Positions 1 through 12,401 of a stretch of 64,000 nucleotides of DNA are shown in pieces (position 1 is the first letter of the stretch; every line of letters begins with the position of its first letter). The notes beneath the pieces are model-generated. The model did not search any database. It saw nothing but the letters and a program-made list of their open reading frames with translations, and had not been told where the DNA came from. Origin of the DNA: Macrotis lagotis. Its lineage: Eukaryota > Chordata > Mammalia > Peramelemorphia > Peramelidae. The translations under genes were made by a program, and so were the position numbers. The stretch covers positions 273,127,444-273,191,443 of the forward strand of contig NC_133662.1 in assembly GCF_037893015.1 (NCBI RefSeq), read 5' to 3'.

Positions 1-774
1 AACTGACATTTGGCCCCAATCTTTATTCTGATGCCACATTTCTGGGCTTCAAACTCTTCTGTGCTTGCCTTTGGAGATGGGGGGAGGGCTAACTACGTTA
101 TGCTTGGTGCTAGGAGTTTCGAGATAGTACAGAACACCACTTCAGCCCTCGAAGAATTAGCCGTCTAGTTGAGGGAATCAGAAAAATGCACAGATAGCAA
201 TAAAAAAAGTTCCTTTAGAAACCCTCATGTCACAAAGAAACCAGTCCCCATTTAGAGGCTGTTCTGTTTGAAAGACGACATTCTCTCAGTTCTGGGGTAC
301 AGGCAGGTTGCCCAGGTGCTTGCTGGATTTTTCCAACTTGGCTTGTCAAGGCTACCAAGAATCCTGGCAGAGGCTGAGAGGAAGAGAGCTGCTCAGGCTT
401 AGTGGTCCACCACAAGGCTAGTTATATCATCCCTTCAAGGATAGAGGGCTTTCTCTGGGGAGATGAGGGGGGTTCTTCTCTAATGCTATCAACTTGAGCC
501 TTCATTGGTTATGTTCCTTCCACTTTCAGCCATGGCGGGGTGAGTAGGATCCACTCCCATTTACAAACAGCTTTTTATGCATTTGACTTCAGTCTCTCCC
601 TTTACTAGAATGAGGATTATTGGTACCTCCTCCACTTTCTCAAGAATCAAAAACAAAGACAGAGAAAAGGCTATTAGATTTGATTACCTTGAGGACAACA
701 GTCTCAGTAATTTGATAGGGTAAGAAGCCAGATTGCAAGGGATCAAGTCACTAAGCATTTGGGGGGGGGTGCTT
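1..774. other. No gene or repeat recognised
   Basis: Ordinary single-copy-looking DNA with no long open frame and no repeat family I recognise. The short open frames show no codon bias or family motif. Confidence 0.5.
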
Positions 775-985
775 TGGATATGGAGTGTAGAGTCAGGAAA
801 ATTCAAATTCAGCCTCAGATACTTACTAGTTGACCCTGGGCAAGTCACTTACTTCTGTTTGCCTCAGTTTCCTCATTTGTAAAATGAATTGGAGAGAGAA
901 TGGCAAACCACCTCGGTATTTTCACCAGGAAAACCCCAAATCAGGTCTCATAAAGTCAGACATGATTGAAAAAACTAAACAGCAA
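775..985 (+). mobile_element. CORE-SINE (MAR1-like)
   Basis: The tract runs from a degraded tRNA-like head through the CORE-SINE body ('ctgggcaagtcactta', 'cctcagtttcctcat', 'tgtaaaatga') to the tail 'agtcagacatgattgaa'. This order is typical of marsupial CORE-SINEs. Several substitutions mark it as old. Confidence 0.75.
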
Positions 986-1100
986 CATTTGCTAGGCACT
1001 GTACTAGTCTCTGGAGCTAGCAATAACAAAAAAGGCAAAAATGTCCTGCCCTCAAGAAACTTATATTCTAAAGAGAGTGACAACATGAAAAGAACATTGA
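986..1100 (+). mobile_element. L2-like LINE 3' fragment
   Basis: It contains 'gctaggcactgtactag' followed by 'cctgccctcaagaaactta', the usual 3'-end wording of L2 elements. Similar fragments sit at about 14675, 47665 and 57610. The orientation is inferred from memory of the L2 consensus. Confidence 0.5.
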
Positions 1101-1693
1101 AGTAGCTATATCTGGGCAAGATTACACACACACATGTGTGCATATGCATACATATACACACATGAATATTTATATGTATGTATAGATTTATTTGCATGTC
1201 GATTCTCATAAAGATTTTGTCAAAATGGGGAAAGGCAATTGTCGCTGTTTTCTTAGTCATTTCTGAGTAGTGGTGATACTTGTGATTTTCCTCATAATAT
1301 TGGTTCTGCTTCCTTCTTCCTGTATTGTGAGACTCTCCACTCCCTCCAAAGTGTGCAGAACCCAAAGCCCTCCCGAAGGGCGCCTCGGTCTAGTCAGACA
1401 TGATTGAACTGATCACATGGCTTGTCTTCTTCGGTGCCTTTTCTATTTCTTCCTACAGCTCCTTGGATGGAGAGGTCAGAGTTCAATGCAGAGGTTCCTC
1501 TGCCATTGTCAGAGAGCTTTCTTAGACTCATCTTGGCAGATCATTTCCATTTTTTGTCTGTTGGATTCTTTCTTATTTCATTCCCATTCTTAGATTTTCT
1601 CAGGGTACTCTGGCTTCACAGGTTCCTTACAAAGCTTTCTGGGTTCTGGCATTTTAAGACAGTACTACACTAGCATTTTGCTTGTTTCATTAT

Positions 1694-1789
1694 TTCTTCT
1701 TCTTCTTCTTCTTCTTCTTCTTCTTCTTCTTCTTCTTCTTCTTCTTCTTCTTCTTCTTCTTCTTCTTCTTCTTCTTCTTCTTCTTCTTC
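1694..1789. repeat. (CTT)n microsatellite
   Basis: A nearly pure CTT run of about 95 bp. It directly abuts the poly-A end of the minus-strand SINE on its right, so it most likely grew from that SINE tail. Confidence 0.95.
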
Positions 1790-1932
1790 GGTTTTTGCAA
1801 GGCAAATGGGGTTAAGTGGCTTGCCCAAGGCCACACAGCTAGGTAATTATTAAGTGTCTGAGGTCGGATTTGAACTCAGATCCTCCTGACTCCAGGGCCA
1901 GTGCTCTATCCACTGTGCCACCTAGCCACCCC
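1790..1932 (-). mobile_element. tRNA-derived SINE (WSINE/MAR type)
   Basis: This is the reverse complement of the SINE found at 50047 and 52466: 'tttttgcaaggcaaatgggg' on the left and 'ccacctagccacccc' on the right. 'gtttcatt' occurs on both sides of the SINE plus its CTT tail (about 1684 and 1933), as expected of a target-site duplication. Confidence 0.85.
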
Positions 1933-1939
1933 GTTTCAT

Positions 1940-2944
1940 TTCTTCTTGAAGGAAACTCTAACTTTGGAGTTTTATGTTGAAAGGCGTTCAGATGTTGAGT
2001 GGAAACTGCAACTTTCTCTGCAATGAGAACTCAACTGAGCGACAAGTCTCTGTTTTCCAGAAGAGATGGACATTCACAACATTGCTTTGCTACTTTCTGT
2101 GTCTAGGAACACTTCCTCTTCTTGATCCTCAGCTTTCCTCTCTGTAAACTGGGAAGGTTGTTGATACTCTCAGTGATCTTTTTCATCTTTGAATGCTAAA
2201 TGACACGAAGCATGGGGTTAAAAGACCATGAAGGTCATAGAAGGAAAACCAGAACATAGATTCTTGGAGAGTAAGATGGGATGTCCAATTATCCATTTTT
2301 GGTTTTACACTTGGACAAATAACCAAGAAATCAGTTGAGGCTTGTGATAGCTGAAGGTATATGGGAGATAATTGTGATACTCATTAGTCCTTCTAATAAC
2401 CATCCACATTGCATAAACACGAGTCGGATTGGACAGAATTTTACTGGTTATTTTTCTGTTCACAGGACTTGGCTAGTAATAGCCAAATAGAAAAGAACTG
2501 AGGACTCAATATGATCTGGTGCTGATGCCATTACTTTATTGGCTTGATGCAAGTACCCAGATTTGCATTATAAAGTAGCAAAGGAGTATCAAACAAACTG
2601 TTCCTCTCTGAGAAAGGGGAGCTGTACTTAGGTTTTGAAGAGAGGCAGAGATTTTGTCTACAGAAAACTTTTTGCTGTGAGCTGCAGAGAGGTCATCAAG
2701 AGTCTAAAGCCTCTTTAAGATATTTGCCTGAGTCTGGGACAGCTGCCCCAGTTAGACTTTCTACTGCATTGAGGCAAATATCGCACTAGGAGTAGATGGT
2801 TTTTCCTCAGCAACAGGAGGTCTGACAAGAGGGATGACATAGGTCATAGATTTGCAGCAGACAGGCACGCAGCTGAGGGCAGGCACTGTGTTACTTTTGT
2901 CTTGAGATACTACACATTTGCCACTATCCATGGCAGACAAGAGG

Positions 2945-2987
<43 letters not shown>

Positions 2988-3396
2988 GATGTATTTTAAA
3001 ATCTTTAAACAAATCCAAAATTAGGGGAAAAACATTGTCATGTGTGCAGGAAAACATGAGAGGATTAGTAATATAAAGCAATGAATTTGAATTTCAGGAA
3101 AGTATAATAAATGCTACACACATATTCAGAAATAGCTATATATTTGGTTTATGCATATCTCTCATTTTTATAGGACTTTCTCAAAGCAAAAATAACTTCC
3201 TTACTCCTCTACCCTGTGCTCCTATTCCTTAACCTAGTTCCCTTTCAAGAATCCCTCCTTTACTCACCCTTCTATCCCCCTGCCTACTGATATACACATC
3301 CTTCTATATATATTGTCTATACTCTCTTGTCCTATAACTTATTACCCTCCCTATCCTCTCCTCTTATTTCTTTCTGAATTTAAAAGGTTTTTAAAG

Positions 3397-3398
<2 letters not shown>
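1940..3398. other. Intergenic DNA with a (TTTC)n run
   Basis: Nothing coding is recognised. A pure TTTC run lies at about 2945-2987. The rest is unassigned. Confidence 0.5.

Positions 3399-3434
<36 letters not shown>
3399..3434. repeat. (CA)n microsatellite
   Basis: A pure CA run of about 36 bp. Confidence 0.95.
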
Positions 3435-3437
<3 letters not shown>

Positions 3438-3589
3438 CAAACACACTTCCCTTTTCCAATGAGAGTTGATTTCCAGAACTGCCAACTCTCCTTCCCCACC
3501 TAATTACCCTGTGTCAATTCTTCTCACATATCGCTTATATAAGATGATAACTCTTTTTTAAAAATCTTTTCCTTCCATTCTGACTTCCT

Positions 3590-4300
3590 TCTCTGTTTCT
3601 GTACACAGAGGGATCCTTTGGAACTGGTCAGTTCTAGAGATCTCAACCAGCTCATAATCAACCCCAGCATAGTTTGGGGCTTTATTGTCCTGGTGATGCT
3701 GATAGTGAATTGTCTGGCCAATAGTTGAGAAAAAGGGTTCTGGATGCTACCTGAATACTGTACATACAAAGACTACCTGCTAAGGGTACCTGTCTAGGTG
3801 AGCTCCTATGTGCCATGACTTCCCTGCTATGAGTCAGGTCTTCCAACATGGTCATTCTTGCACATGTGCCTGGTATCCATGGACCAGAAGGAAAAAGGAA
3901 GCATCCAAACCAAGACAACATTTTCTGATCATTCTCTTCATGGCACTTTCATGGTGTAGTGAGTGGTAGTACTCAGCCTGAGGCTCCAGAGCAGATACTG
4001 GGACAGAATGTATTGGAAGTCCTGCCCTTGAAATGGACACAATGAGATCAGAATTATAAAGCAGAGTTCTAAGGGAAGAGAATCATAGTTGGGTGGAAAA
4101 ACTGATGGGCAGTCATGGAACACAATTTGAGTTGGAGAGGGGTGGATCAGGGCCTGTTAAGCATGACCATGGTAAAATATGTGTCTGGTGTGGTGGTCAT
4201 TCAGTGACTATTTCATGTAACCTCCTACTCTACTCAGATGTCCTCTGTGGTTCTTGTGCCTTCCCCCGTACCCCACTGTAATGGGTTCAGGATAAGGAAA
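3590..4300. repeat. Recurrent KRTAP10 downstream segment, copy 1
   Basis: A diverged segment found beyond the 3' end of every KRTAP10 locus in the window (others near 11330, 21040, 26990, 34970, 42850, 49530 and 60960). It starts at 'ctctgtttctgtacacagag', includes 'ggggctttattgtcctg' (AATAAA on the minus strand) and 'gagtcaggtcttccaac', and runs towards the gene. I do not recognise a repeat family or a gene in it. It may simply be part of the ancestral duplicated unit. Confidence 0.6.
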
Positions 4301-4645
4301 TAGAGCAAGTAAAAGTCCAGGAAGGTGAATTGATGTAGTTTATTGCTGGGTGGGTCCCTGCATGGAGCCATCCCTGCACACATTGGTCCTAGAGAGAGAC
4401 TGAGATCTGGCAGCAATGCCAGGATGGTGCAGGCTGAGCTGGGTCATTGGGGAAACAGGAGCCAAGACCAAGGTTAGTCATGATTTATAGGAGTATTGGG
4501 GGACACCCCTCCTATACCTGGAGTAGGTGAGGTGGTCACTTGGACAGAATGCTTTGGCAGGGGGTGATGTCAGTCAATTGCTCAGGCTGTTGTTTGTGAA
4601 CAAATGGCAAGTTGGTAGGATTTAAGAAGAACAAGTGTCCTGGGG

Positions 4646-5440
4646 TCAACAGCAAGACTTTTGGCCACAGGTGATAGTACAGCAGGCGGGTTTGCAGCAG
4701 ACGGGCTGGCAGAGGAGGGACACACTGGAGGTGGGGCGGCAACAGGTGGTGGCTGGGCAAGAGGGAGCACAGCAGCAAGAGGAGGAGGATGTGGTAGTGC
4801 AGCAAGAGGGTTTGCAGGAGAGGGGCACACAGCAGGGAGTTGGACCACACATGGGCTGGCAGAGGAAGGAGATGCAGGAGGCTGGGGGACAGCAACTGGG
4901 CTGGCAACAGCTGGAGTCTGGACAACAGGCTGTGGTCACACAGCAGCTGGGCTTGCAGCACACAGGCAGGGCCAGGCAGCAGCTGGGCTGGCAGCAGAGT
5001 GGGGAGCAGCAACAGGACTGCACCACACAGGGAGAGGCAGCACAGCTGGGCACTTGACAGCAGGACTTCTGGCAGCAGGAAGATCCACACTCAGAGGACT
5101 GGCAGCAAGACTGCTGGCAGCAGGCTGGGGAGCAGGAGGAGGTGCAGGTGGCCTGGCAGGGGCTGGGTCCACAGGTTGATTGGCAGGAGGTGGACAGGCA
5201 GCAGACTGGGCGGCACACGAGGGTCAGGCAGGAGGCTGGCTGGCAGCAGGGGGCTGGGCAGCAGGAGGGCTCGCAGCAGGTGGGTTCACAGCAGCTCTCT
5301 GGGCAGTCGTCCAGCTGCCAGGACGAGCCCATGCAGGAACTGGGCAAGTAGACGTTGTTGCCACAGCTTACATCACTGGAGCAGACTGAAGCGGCTGAGG
5401 CTGCGGGCATGCAGGGCCTGGAAAAGCAGGTGTCTGCCAT
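4646..5440 (-). CDS. KRTAP10: KRTAP10-like high-sulfur keratin-associated protein
   Basis: A hair matrix protein expected to cross-link keratin filaments by disulfides in the differentiating hair shaft. The single exon encodes 264 aa. The N-terminus is [10 protein letters not shown], followed by 'VCSSDVSCG' and the KRTAP10 signature [13 protein letters not shown] (about residues 38-50). Next come [29 protein letters not shown], arrays of CCQPS/CCKPS pentapeptides, and a C-terminal block [20 protein letters not shown] with the tail CGQKSCC. I chose the ATG at 5440 over an upstream in-frame ATG at 5506, because every paralogue aligns here and the upstream residues are not conserved. A TATA box lies at 5520-5527 and an AATAAA at 4339-4344. 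It carries the extra CCQKSCCQ module that is absent from the copies at 12.4 and 22.2 kb. Family assignment is firm; one-to-one orthology cannot be set from sequence alone. Confidence 0.93.
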   Translation of the reverse strand: MADTCFSRPCMPAASAASVCSSDVSCGNNVYLPSSCMGSSWQLDDCPESCCEPTCCEPSCCPAPCCQPASCLTLVCRPVCCLSTSCQSTCGPSPCQATCTSSCSPACCQQSCCQSSECGSSCCQKSCCQVPSCAASPCVVQSCCCSPLCCQPSCCLALPVCCKPSCCVTTACCPDSSCCQPSCCPPASCISFLCQPMCGPTPCCVPLSCKPSCCTTTSSSSCCCAPSCPATTCCRPTSSVSLLCQPVCCKPACCTITCGQKSCC

Positions 5441-5517
5441 GGTGGGAACAGCTCTGTGTGTGTGTGTGTGGGGGGGAAGGTGTAGGGCTGGGTGTGAAGG
5501 TAGCACAGCCTGGTGGT

Positions 5518-5655
5518 CTCTTATATCCCTCTGGCAGGAGGATGTGCCAAGGGGAGCCTGAGCCTTCTTCCTTGTTGTTATGTAGGGCTGCTTCCCTCAG
5601 AGCCCATCATTAGGTGACGGTGCTGTTGTCCAGGAGATGACAAGAAATTCATAAA
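5518..5655 (-). promoter_or_regulatory. KRTAP10 promoter (TATA and upstream TTTAT motif)
   Basis: On the minus strand GATATAAG (5520-5527) lies 80 bp upstream of the ATG, and TTTATGAA (5648-5655) lies about 215 bp upstream. The second fits the HOXC13 consensus TT(A/T)ATNPuPu as I remember it. Binding is inferred. Confidence 0.6.
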
Positions 5656-6175
5656 TATCCTTCTTTTGCCTTCAATTTCCATCCTTTAGTAAACATCTAG
5701 GGCCCTGTTCCTGACCAGACACAGGGCTTCCAGTGGCAGAAGGGAAAGCTGGTGGGTCCAGCTTATCACCTGAGCAGAGACAAAACGTTTCAGGAAGATT
5801 TCAGGAGAATAGTTTTCTTGTAGAAGGTCCAAACTGGAAAGTCCTGGAGTTCGGTGGAGAATGGGGGAAGGGCATTCTGAACTTTCCCACTAGCTTGAGG
5901 AGACAGGGAGTATCATGTTGGGAGACTAGCAGGCTCATCTGGTCAAAGGCACCATTGCAAAAAGCAGCATTGTCCAGGAGGTCTGGAGAGCAAGAGGAGA
6001 GATTTGGCAGGGCTGAGAATGGTCAATAACAAAGGAGTTTGTGTTCTGTCTGACAACAGATCCTTGGGCCATTAAGGGAGGGGATCAGACTGGAGCTTTT
6101 GAATGGTCATTTGGCAGTTTCCTCAGAGGAGGAGCCAAAATCATGACCCTAACTGTGTGAATGTTCGGGACCCTC
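5656..6175. other. KRTAP10 upstream flank, ending at an apparent deletion junction
   Basis: It matches the flank 5' of the other KRTAP10 genes (the 'ccatcattaggtga' block just before it, then 'gacacagggct' and 'tttgtgttctgt') up to about 6165. It then passes straight into sequence that elsewhere (19.15 and 59.93 kb) lies beyond a KRTAP12 gene. No KRTAP12 gene is present here. Confidence 0.5.
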
Positions 6176-6179
6176 CCTA

Positions 6180-7018
6180 CTTTCCAGCCTCTTTCCATGC
6201 TGCTTCCTTTGTCACGGTGAGTCTCGGCTGGTTTTATTTGTTGGCTGGTGGCTGCTCTTCACTCCTTAAGAGACCTAAATGACATCAGTTTGTTGGAGTT
6301 GAGTTACAATGTATCCTGCTTTGGCTGAAGACCAATGGGAGCTAGGAAAGCTCTACCACAGGCCGAGCAACAATAGGCCATGTGAACTTGAGGGTGGGAT
6401 TCTCTGAATTTGCTCTTCTTGCCTTTCTTTTGAGCTTCTCCATGCTCTGCTCTGATGCCTCTCTGATGAGGGCATACCATGCTGGGCAGTCCTGTGCCAG
6501 TATTTCTTATATCACTCAATCAATTCCAGAGTTTGTTAGAAGAACCTAGAGAGTGTCCTTCTTCTGATCCTCATGTGAGTTCTCCAGAAAATAGTCTCTT
6601 AGTCAATTTTACTATTGGCATTTGAACAGCATGGGCAGCCTATCAGAGGTATATTCTCTATAGTAGAGTTTAAATGGCAGTTTAACTTGAGAAAGGACAT
6701 CAGTGTCTGGTATCTTCTGCCAGGTACCTTCAGAATGCTCCTAAGACTTCAAATGGAAAAGATTCAGTTTCCTGTCATGGCACTGGTAGATTGTCCAGAT
6801 TTCACAGGCATGTACCACTGAAGTCAGGACAGTGGCTCTGCAGACCTTCAGTTTGGTAATCAGCTTAATACTTGTTCTCTACCACTCTTATCTTTGGAGC
6901 CTCCTTAACACTCTACTAATTCTGAATATGTGTGACAACAATATTATCAATGTGTACATCTTTGGAAAGTACGTTTCCAAAATATTCATTATTCAGTATT
7001 CAAAACTTCTCCATTTGC
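6180..7018 (-). mobile_element. RTE/R4-like LINE fragment, left part
   Basis: The minus strand encodes a decayed C-terminal zinc-finger-like motif (CSACGRAFLAPIGL) followed upstream by reverse-transcriptase-type remnants. Related fragments lie at 19.14-20.2 and 59.88-60.95 kb, where the copy near 60.5 kb gives LQWTGHNVQMP. The element is interrupted on the right by an L1 and resumes at 10346. The exact clade (RTE or R4/Dong-type) is uncertain. Confidence 0.6.
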
Positions 7019-7194
7019 CTTAATGAATTGGTATCTCAGAGTTGTTTTCATTTGCATTTCTCTAATAAAAGTGATTTAAAGCATTTTTTCAAATGACTAT
7101 GGCTTCATTGTCTTCATCTGAAAACTGCTTGTTCATATCCTTTGACCATTGATTAATTAGTATGTATTTAGTATACTATTGCATTCTTGTTTTG

Positions 7195-7342
7195 TTTTTT
7201 GATTTTTACAAGGCAGTGGGATTAACTTGAGAAAGTCTAAGGTCACACAGCCAAGTAAGTATTGTCTGTGGGCAGATTTGAACTCAGGGCCTCCTGACTC
7301 TAAGGACAGTGCTCTATCCACTGTACCATTTAGCTGCCCCAT
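7195..7342 (-). mobile_element. tRNA-derived SINE
   Basis: An antisense, diverged copy: a degraded 'acaaggcagtggg' tail on the left and 'tttagctgcccc' on the right. Confidence 0.75.
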
Positions 7343-7442
7343 AATATTGTACTCTTATAAATTTGACTCTGTATATTTTAGAAATGAGGCCTTTAGCAAA
7401 AAATACTGGTTATAAATATTATATCCCAGCTTTCTATTTTAC

Positions 7443-7580
7443 TTTTTTTTTTTTTTAGTTTTTCTGTTGTAAGGTAAATGAGGTTAAGTGGCTTGCCCAA
7501 GTGTCTGAGGTCAGATTTGAACCCAGGTACTCCTGACTCCGTGGCTGGTACTCTATCTACTGTACCACCTAGCCACCCCT
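7443..7580 (-). mobile_element. tRNA-derived SINE, internally deleted
   Basis: An antisense copy with a T-rich left end. About 25 bp of the usual body (the 'cacagctaggtaattatt' part) is missing after 'cttgcccaa'. 'tctatttt' at about 7431 and again at about 7580 is a likely target-site duplication. Confidence 0.8.
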
Positions 7581-10345
7581 CTATTTTCCTTCTAATCTTG
7601 GTTGCATTGACTTTGTTTGTGCAAAAACTTTGCAATTTAATGTAATCAGAATTATCCATTTTGCATTTCCTAATGTTCTCTATCTCATTTGATCATAAAA
7701 GTTTCTCCTACCCATAGATTCATAGACAAATGAATCCTTGCCCTTTTATTTGGTATGATATCACCATTTATGTCAAAATCACATACCCAATTAGACTATC
7801 TTGGTAAAGGCTATGAGATGTTGATATATACCTACTTTCTATCACACTGTTTTCTGTTTTTCCCAGCAGTTTTGTCAGATGGTGATTTCTTTTCTTAGAA
7901 TCTGGAATCTTTGAGTATATTAAACAGTATAACATTATAGTTATTTGTTACTGTTTCTTTTGTATCTAATCTATTCCACTGGTCCACCACTCTTTCTTAG
8001 CCAATGTCAAATAGTTTTGATAATTGACAGTTGATAAAATATTTTACTTCTAGGCTCCCTTTCTTTGCATTTTTTTCTTAATTCCTCCATATTCTTGACC
8101 TTTTGTTCTTCCAGATGAATTTTGATATTTTTTTTCTAGCTCTAAAAAACAATTTCTTGGTACACTAAGTAGACTGATTTATGTAGAATTGTCATTTTTA
8201 TTTGATTACCTTGGGCTATCCATGAGCAATTGTTAGTTTTCCAACTGTTTAGATCTGACTTTATTTGTATGAAGTGTTATGTAATTGTATTCATATGGTC
8301 CACATGTTTTTCTTGACAGATAAACTCCCAAATAGTTTATATTACTTACAATTATTTTGAGTGAAATTTCTTTCTATCTCTTCCTGCTGGACTTTGTTGG
8401 TAATATATAGAAATGCTGATGGTTTATATGGATTTATTTTATATCCTGAAACTTTGCTAAAGTTGTTAATTGTTTAAATAGATTTTTAGTTGATTCTCTA
8501 GGATTCTCCAAGTATACCATCATATCATCTGCAAAGAGTGCATGTTTTGTTTCCTCAGTGAATTTTCTAATTTCTTTAAGTTCTTTTTCTTCTTATTGCT
8601 AAAGCTAATCCCCTCCCTTCTTTCCTTATACTGTATTAGGTACTTTGTGTCTCTTCATGTGATATGATTTACCATATTCTGCCTCCCCCTTCTTCTCCCA
8701 GTATAAAAATTTTTCATGCCTTAATTGTTTTTTAAAATTATCACATCAAAATCAAGTTATACCCAGACCTTCTATCCAAGTATACACCTTCTAGCTGTAC
8801 TAATCAAAATATAGTTCTCAAGAGTCAGTCCATGTAGGGATGTAAATAATTTGATGTTATTGAATAATATTTTTTTCTTCTTGTTTACCTTTTATGCTTC
8901 TCTCGAGTCATATTTGAAGAGCAAATTTTCTGTTCAACTCTGGTCTTGTTATCAAGCAAGTTTGAAATTGCCCTATTTTGTTGATTGTCCACCTTTTCTA
9001 CTGAACAATAATGCTTCATTTTGTTGCATAGTTGATTCTTTGGCTGTAATCCAATCTCCTTTGCATTCTTGAATATCATATTCCAGAGCCTCTGGTCCTT
9101 TAATATTGAAGTTACTAGATCCTGTGTAATCCTGACTGCTCCTTGGTTTTTGAATTGTTGCTTTCTGCTTGCTTGTGGTATTTTCTCCTTGAGCTGATAA
9201 GTCAGGAATTTGACAACAATATTCCTTGGAGTTTTAATTTTGGAATTTTTTCAGGAGATGATCAATGAATTCTTTCTAGGACATTTTATCCTCTTGTTCC
9301 AAGTATTAGGTCAATTTTCCTTGATAATTTCCTGAACTACATTGCCCAGGCTTTTTTTTTTATCATGGTTTTCAGATAGTCCAACAAAGCTTAAATTATC
9401 TCCCTTATATCTACTTTCCAATTCAGTTGTTTTTCTTATGAGATACTTTACATTTTCTCCTATTTTTCCAGTCTGTTAATTTTGTTTAATGGATTCTTGA
9501 TATTTAATACCTTCCACTTGCCCAATTCTAATTTTTAAGGATTTATTTTCTTCAATTAGTTTTTGTATCTCCTTTTCCATTTAGCCAATACTAATTTTAA
9601 GGTATTGTTTCTTCATCAGTTTCCGTTCTTCCTTTTCTAAGCTGTTGACTCTTTTTTTTACATAACTCTTCTGATTAACTCTCATTTATTTTCCTATTTT
9701 TTCCTACCTCTCCTACTTGATTCATTTTTGAACTCTTCCAGGAGGACTTTTTTGAACTTGAGACCATATCTAATCCCCTTTTAGGCTTCATATACAGGCA
9801 CTTTATGACCCTCTTCTGAGGTAGTATTTTGATCTTCCCTGTTACTGTAGTAGCTTTCTATGATTATGACTTTTTGTTTTTTTGTTCATTTTATAAGTTG
9901 GGCTCTACTCCTGGTGCACAGACAGAACAGTCCAAGCTTCTTAGACTGGGGCTAGGTGTCTGGTCACTGATTTTCTGTACTGGGTCCTCAGGTGCTGTTG
10001 ACTTGCTCCCTTTGTAAGAGTAGCTGGGCCTAGTCCCACCTGGTGTTCTGGGGCTTGCAATATGCCTCCTGCATGGGGCATTAAGGGCAAATTAACAATA
10101 CCTCACTGGTACTGGGCTGCATTCCCCTTTTACCCAAGTGAGATAGACCTTTCCTGAATTCCTTTTAAGTTATCCCCAGATTGAGAAAATTGTTTCATTT
10201 TCTCTTTTTGTGGGCTCTGTGGTTCCAGAGGCTTCACTTAAAAGTTGTTTCAGAGGGAAACTGGGAAAAGCTCAGGGAACTTCCTGGCTTCTCTTGGCTA
10301 TCTTGGCTCTGCCCCCTTTGGGGGAGTTGGGAGCGGAAAGCTTTC

Positions 10346-11330
10346 TTGATGTTAATTGTAAGGCCCAAATTAGCACAAACAGCAGAAAATGCATCTATAT
10401 TCTGCTGTGTGTCAACTTTAGTGTCTATACGACATGTCATCTCCTACATCATTACCTTTTTTCCAGACATTCCCCACTTCCTTTCACACCTCTGCCTCTG
10501 TGGGCCCCTAGCTTTCTCTGAGACAGACTTCTGTGTCACATTTAACAGGAAGTCTTTCCTGATCCCTATAGATTCTAGTTCCCCCTGTCCCCTGAAATGC
10601 CTTTGTTTCTCCTCGCCATCTTCATCCTTGTTCCTCTGATAGGATGCATGCTCCCTGAGGGTAGTCCCTGTGCCACTGTTTTCCTTAGATATTACACACT
10701 TGCCACAATTCCTGGAAGACAGTAGGATTTCCTGAATGCTTTTGCAGGGTCACCTCTTTTAACTGTCTGTGGATCCCATGGGCTCTGGCCTTCCCAGGAG
10801 TCCCTCTGACTTTCTAGGACTGCAGAGGTTCCCATGTCCCAATTGGGAGGGGGGCGACTCTGATCCCTGAGTCAGGATTTCCTCAAACACAGAAGCAACT
10901 GCTACTCCCCCATCTCTCTGACCTTTTCCATATTCCACTCTGGGTGACAGAACAAGAAGCTTCCATCTCCCTGACTGATGTCCCTCCACATCCCTGAAGA
11001 TAGTTGTTGAGTCCTCAAAGAGCCTTCTCCCAAAGTCTGATTTCCTCCCAATTTGGGTCTGTCTCGCTCTCCTGGGGAGCAGACAGCGGGGCAGCCTCAC
11101 TTAAACATGTGGCCCTGAACAAAGAACCACTGCCCCTTTCTAAGACCGGGTGACAAGAGTGTTCTTGTGCCCTTGTGAGGACACTGATTTTCACAAGCTA
11201 GAAAGTAGCAGTCACCATTAAGGGTGGGGGACAAGACTGTGTGTGTGAATGTACACATGTTCATGTGTAGGAGTCCTCGATCAGTGGGGCTTGTCCCCCT
11301 CCAAGGGGGTCTCTCCTGATGGAAGGTAGC
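10346..11330. repeat. RTE/R4-like element, right part, and shared unit flank
   Basis: From 'cttgatgttaattgtaagg' onward it matches 20070-21000: the LINE fragment end, 'gacaggaagtctttcctgat'-type sequence, and a flank with 'gggagcagacag'. This shows that the units at 12.4 and 22.2 kb share an ancestor. No gene is recognised. Confidence 0.6.
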
Positions 11331-12080
11331 ATCTCCTTCCCCTTCTGACGTTTTTCTCTGTTTCTGCACAGAGAAGTCACCTTTGGAACTTGTCAAGGTC
11401 CTGAGATACCATTCAGCTCATGATCAGCTCCATCATGGTTTGGGGCTTTATTGTCCTGCTGATGCTGACAGTGAGTTGTCTGGGAGAGTAGAGGGTCTTG
11501 GGGACTGCCTGGGTGCTGGGAATGCAGAAACTGCCTGCAAAGGGTACCTCTCCACGTGGGCTGCCATGACTTCCCTGTGGTGAGTCAGACCCTCCAACTT
11601 GGTCATTCTTGTCCATGTGCCTGGTATCCTCACTCTGGATCAGGAGGAGTAAGGAGGCCTCCAAATCAAGAGAGCATTTTCTGGCCATTCTTCACAAGCC
11701 ACTCTCCTGATGTACTCAAGACTGAGGCTCCAGAGAAGATGTTGGGCAGAAGTGTATTGGGTGACCTGCCACTGAATTGGACATAATGAGATCAGATTTA
11801 TAAACCGGGGAAGACTTCTAAGGGAAGAGAATCATAGACAGGTGAGCAGACTGATAGGCATGCATGATGCGCATGTGTGGGTTGGAGAGGGATGGGTCAG
11901 GGTTAGCTCAACCATGGTGACAGGTGTGCATGCTATCATGGTCATTCAATGACTATCTCATGTGACATTCTGGTCTACCCAACTGTCCTCTGTGGTCCTT
12001 GTGTCTTCCCTACTACCCCATTGTAATGGGTACAGAATAAGGAAAAGGAGCAAGTGAGAGTCCAGGAAAGTGACTTGATG
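11330..12080. repeat. Recurrent KRTAP10 downstream segment, copy 2
   Basis: The same segment as at 3590. It has 'ggggctttattgtcctgctg' at about 11440 and a block ending in the KRTAP10 poly(A) region. No function is assigned. Confidence 0.6.
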
Positions 12081-12401
12081 CAGTTTATTGCCAGGTGGGT
12101 CCCTGAAGGAGAAAATACCTGCATACATTGATCCTAGACAGAGACTGAGATCTGGTGGCAGTGCCAGGATGGTGAAGGTTGAGCTGGATCAAAGTGGAAA
12201 CAGGAACTAAGGTAGGGGTCAGCCATGGTTTGGAGAAACTTTGTGGGAGATGTCGTCTGTGCTAGGGCAGGTCACTTGGACCTTGGTGGACCGAATACCT
12301 TTGGGGTTATGTTGGGCAGTTGTTCAGCCTGGTGTTTGTGGATGGACCCAAGAGGCTGACAAGCAGTCTGGTAGGGTTTGAGAGGAACAACTGGACAGTG
12401 T

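Larger units (their letters stand above)
7019..10345 (-). mobile_element. Old L1 fragment, antisense, internally deleted
   Basis: Read on the plus strand it is antisense L1. ORF2 3' sequence comes first ('catttgcatttctctaataa', 'atcatctgcaaagag'), then from about 8640 sequence resembling ORF1 or the 5' region, so much of ORF2 seems to be missing. It interrupts the RTE/R4-like element, which is continuous at 19-20 kb. All open frames are short. Two SINEs lie inside. Confidence 0.65.

Noticed and set aside
4936-5172. Minus-strand Ala/Pro-rich and Leu-rich frames overlapping the KAP genes
   Set aside because: Shifted readings of the same pentapeptide repeats. The KAP frame is the one with a conserved start, family signature and stop.
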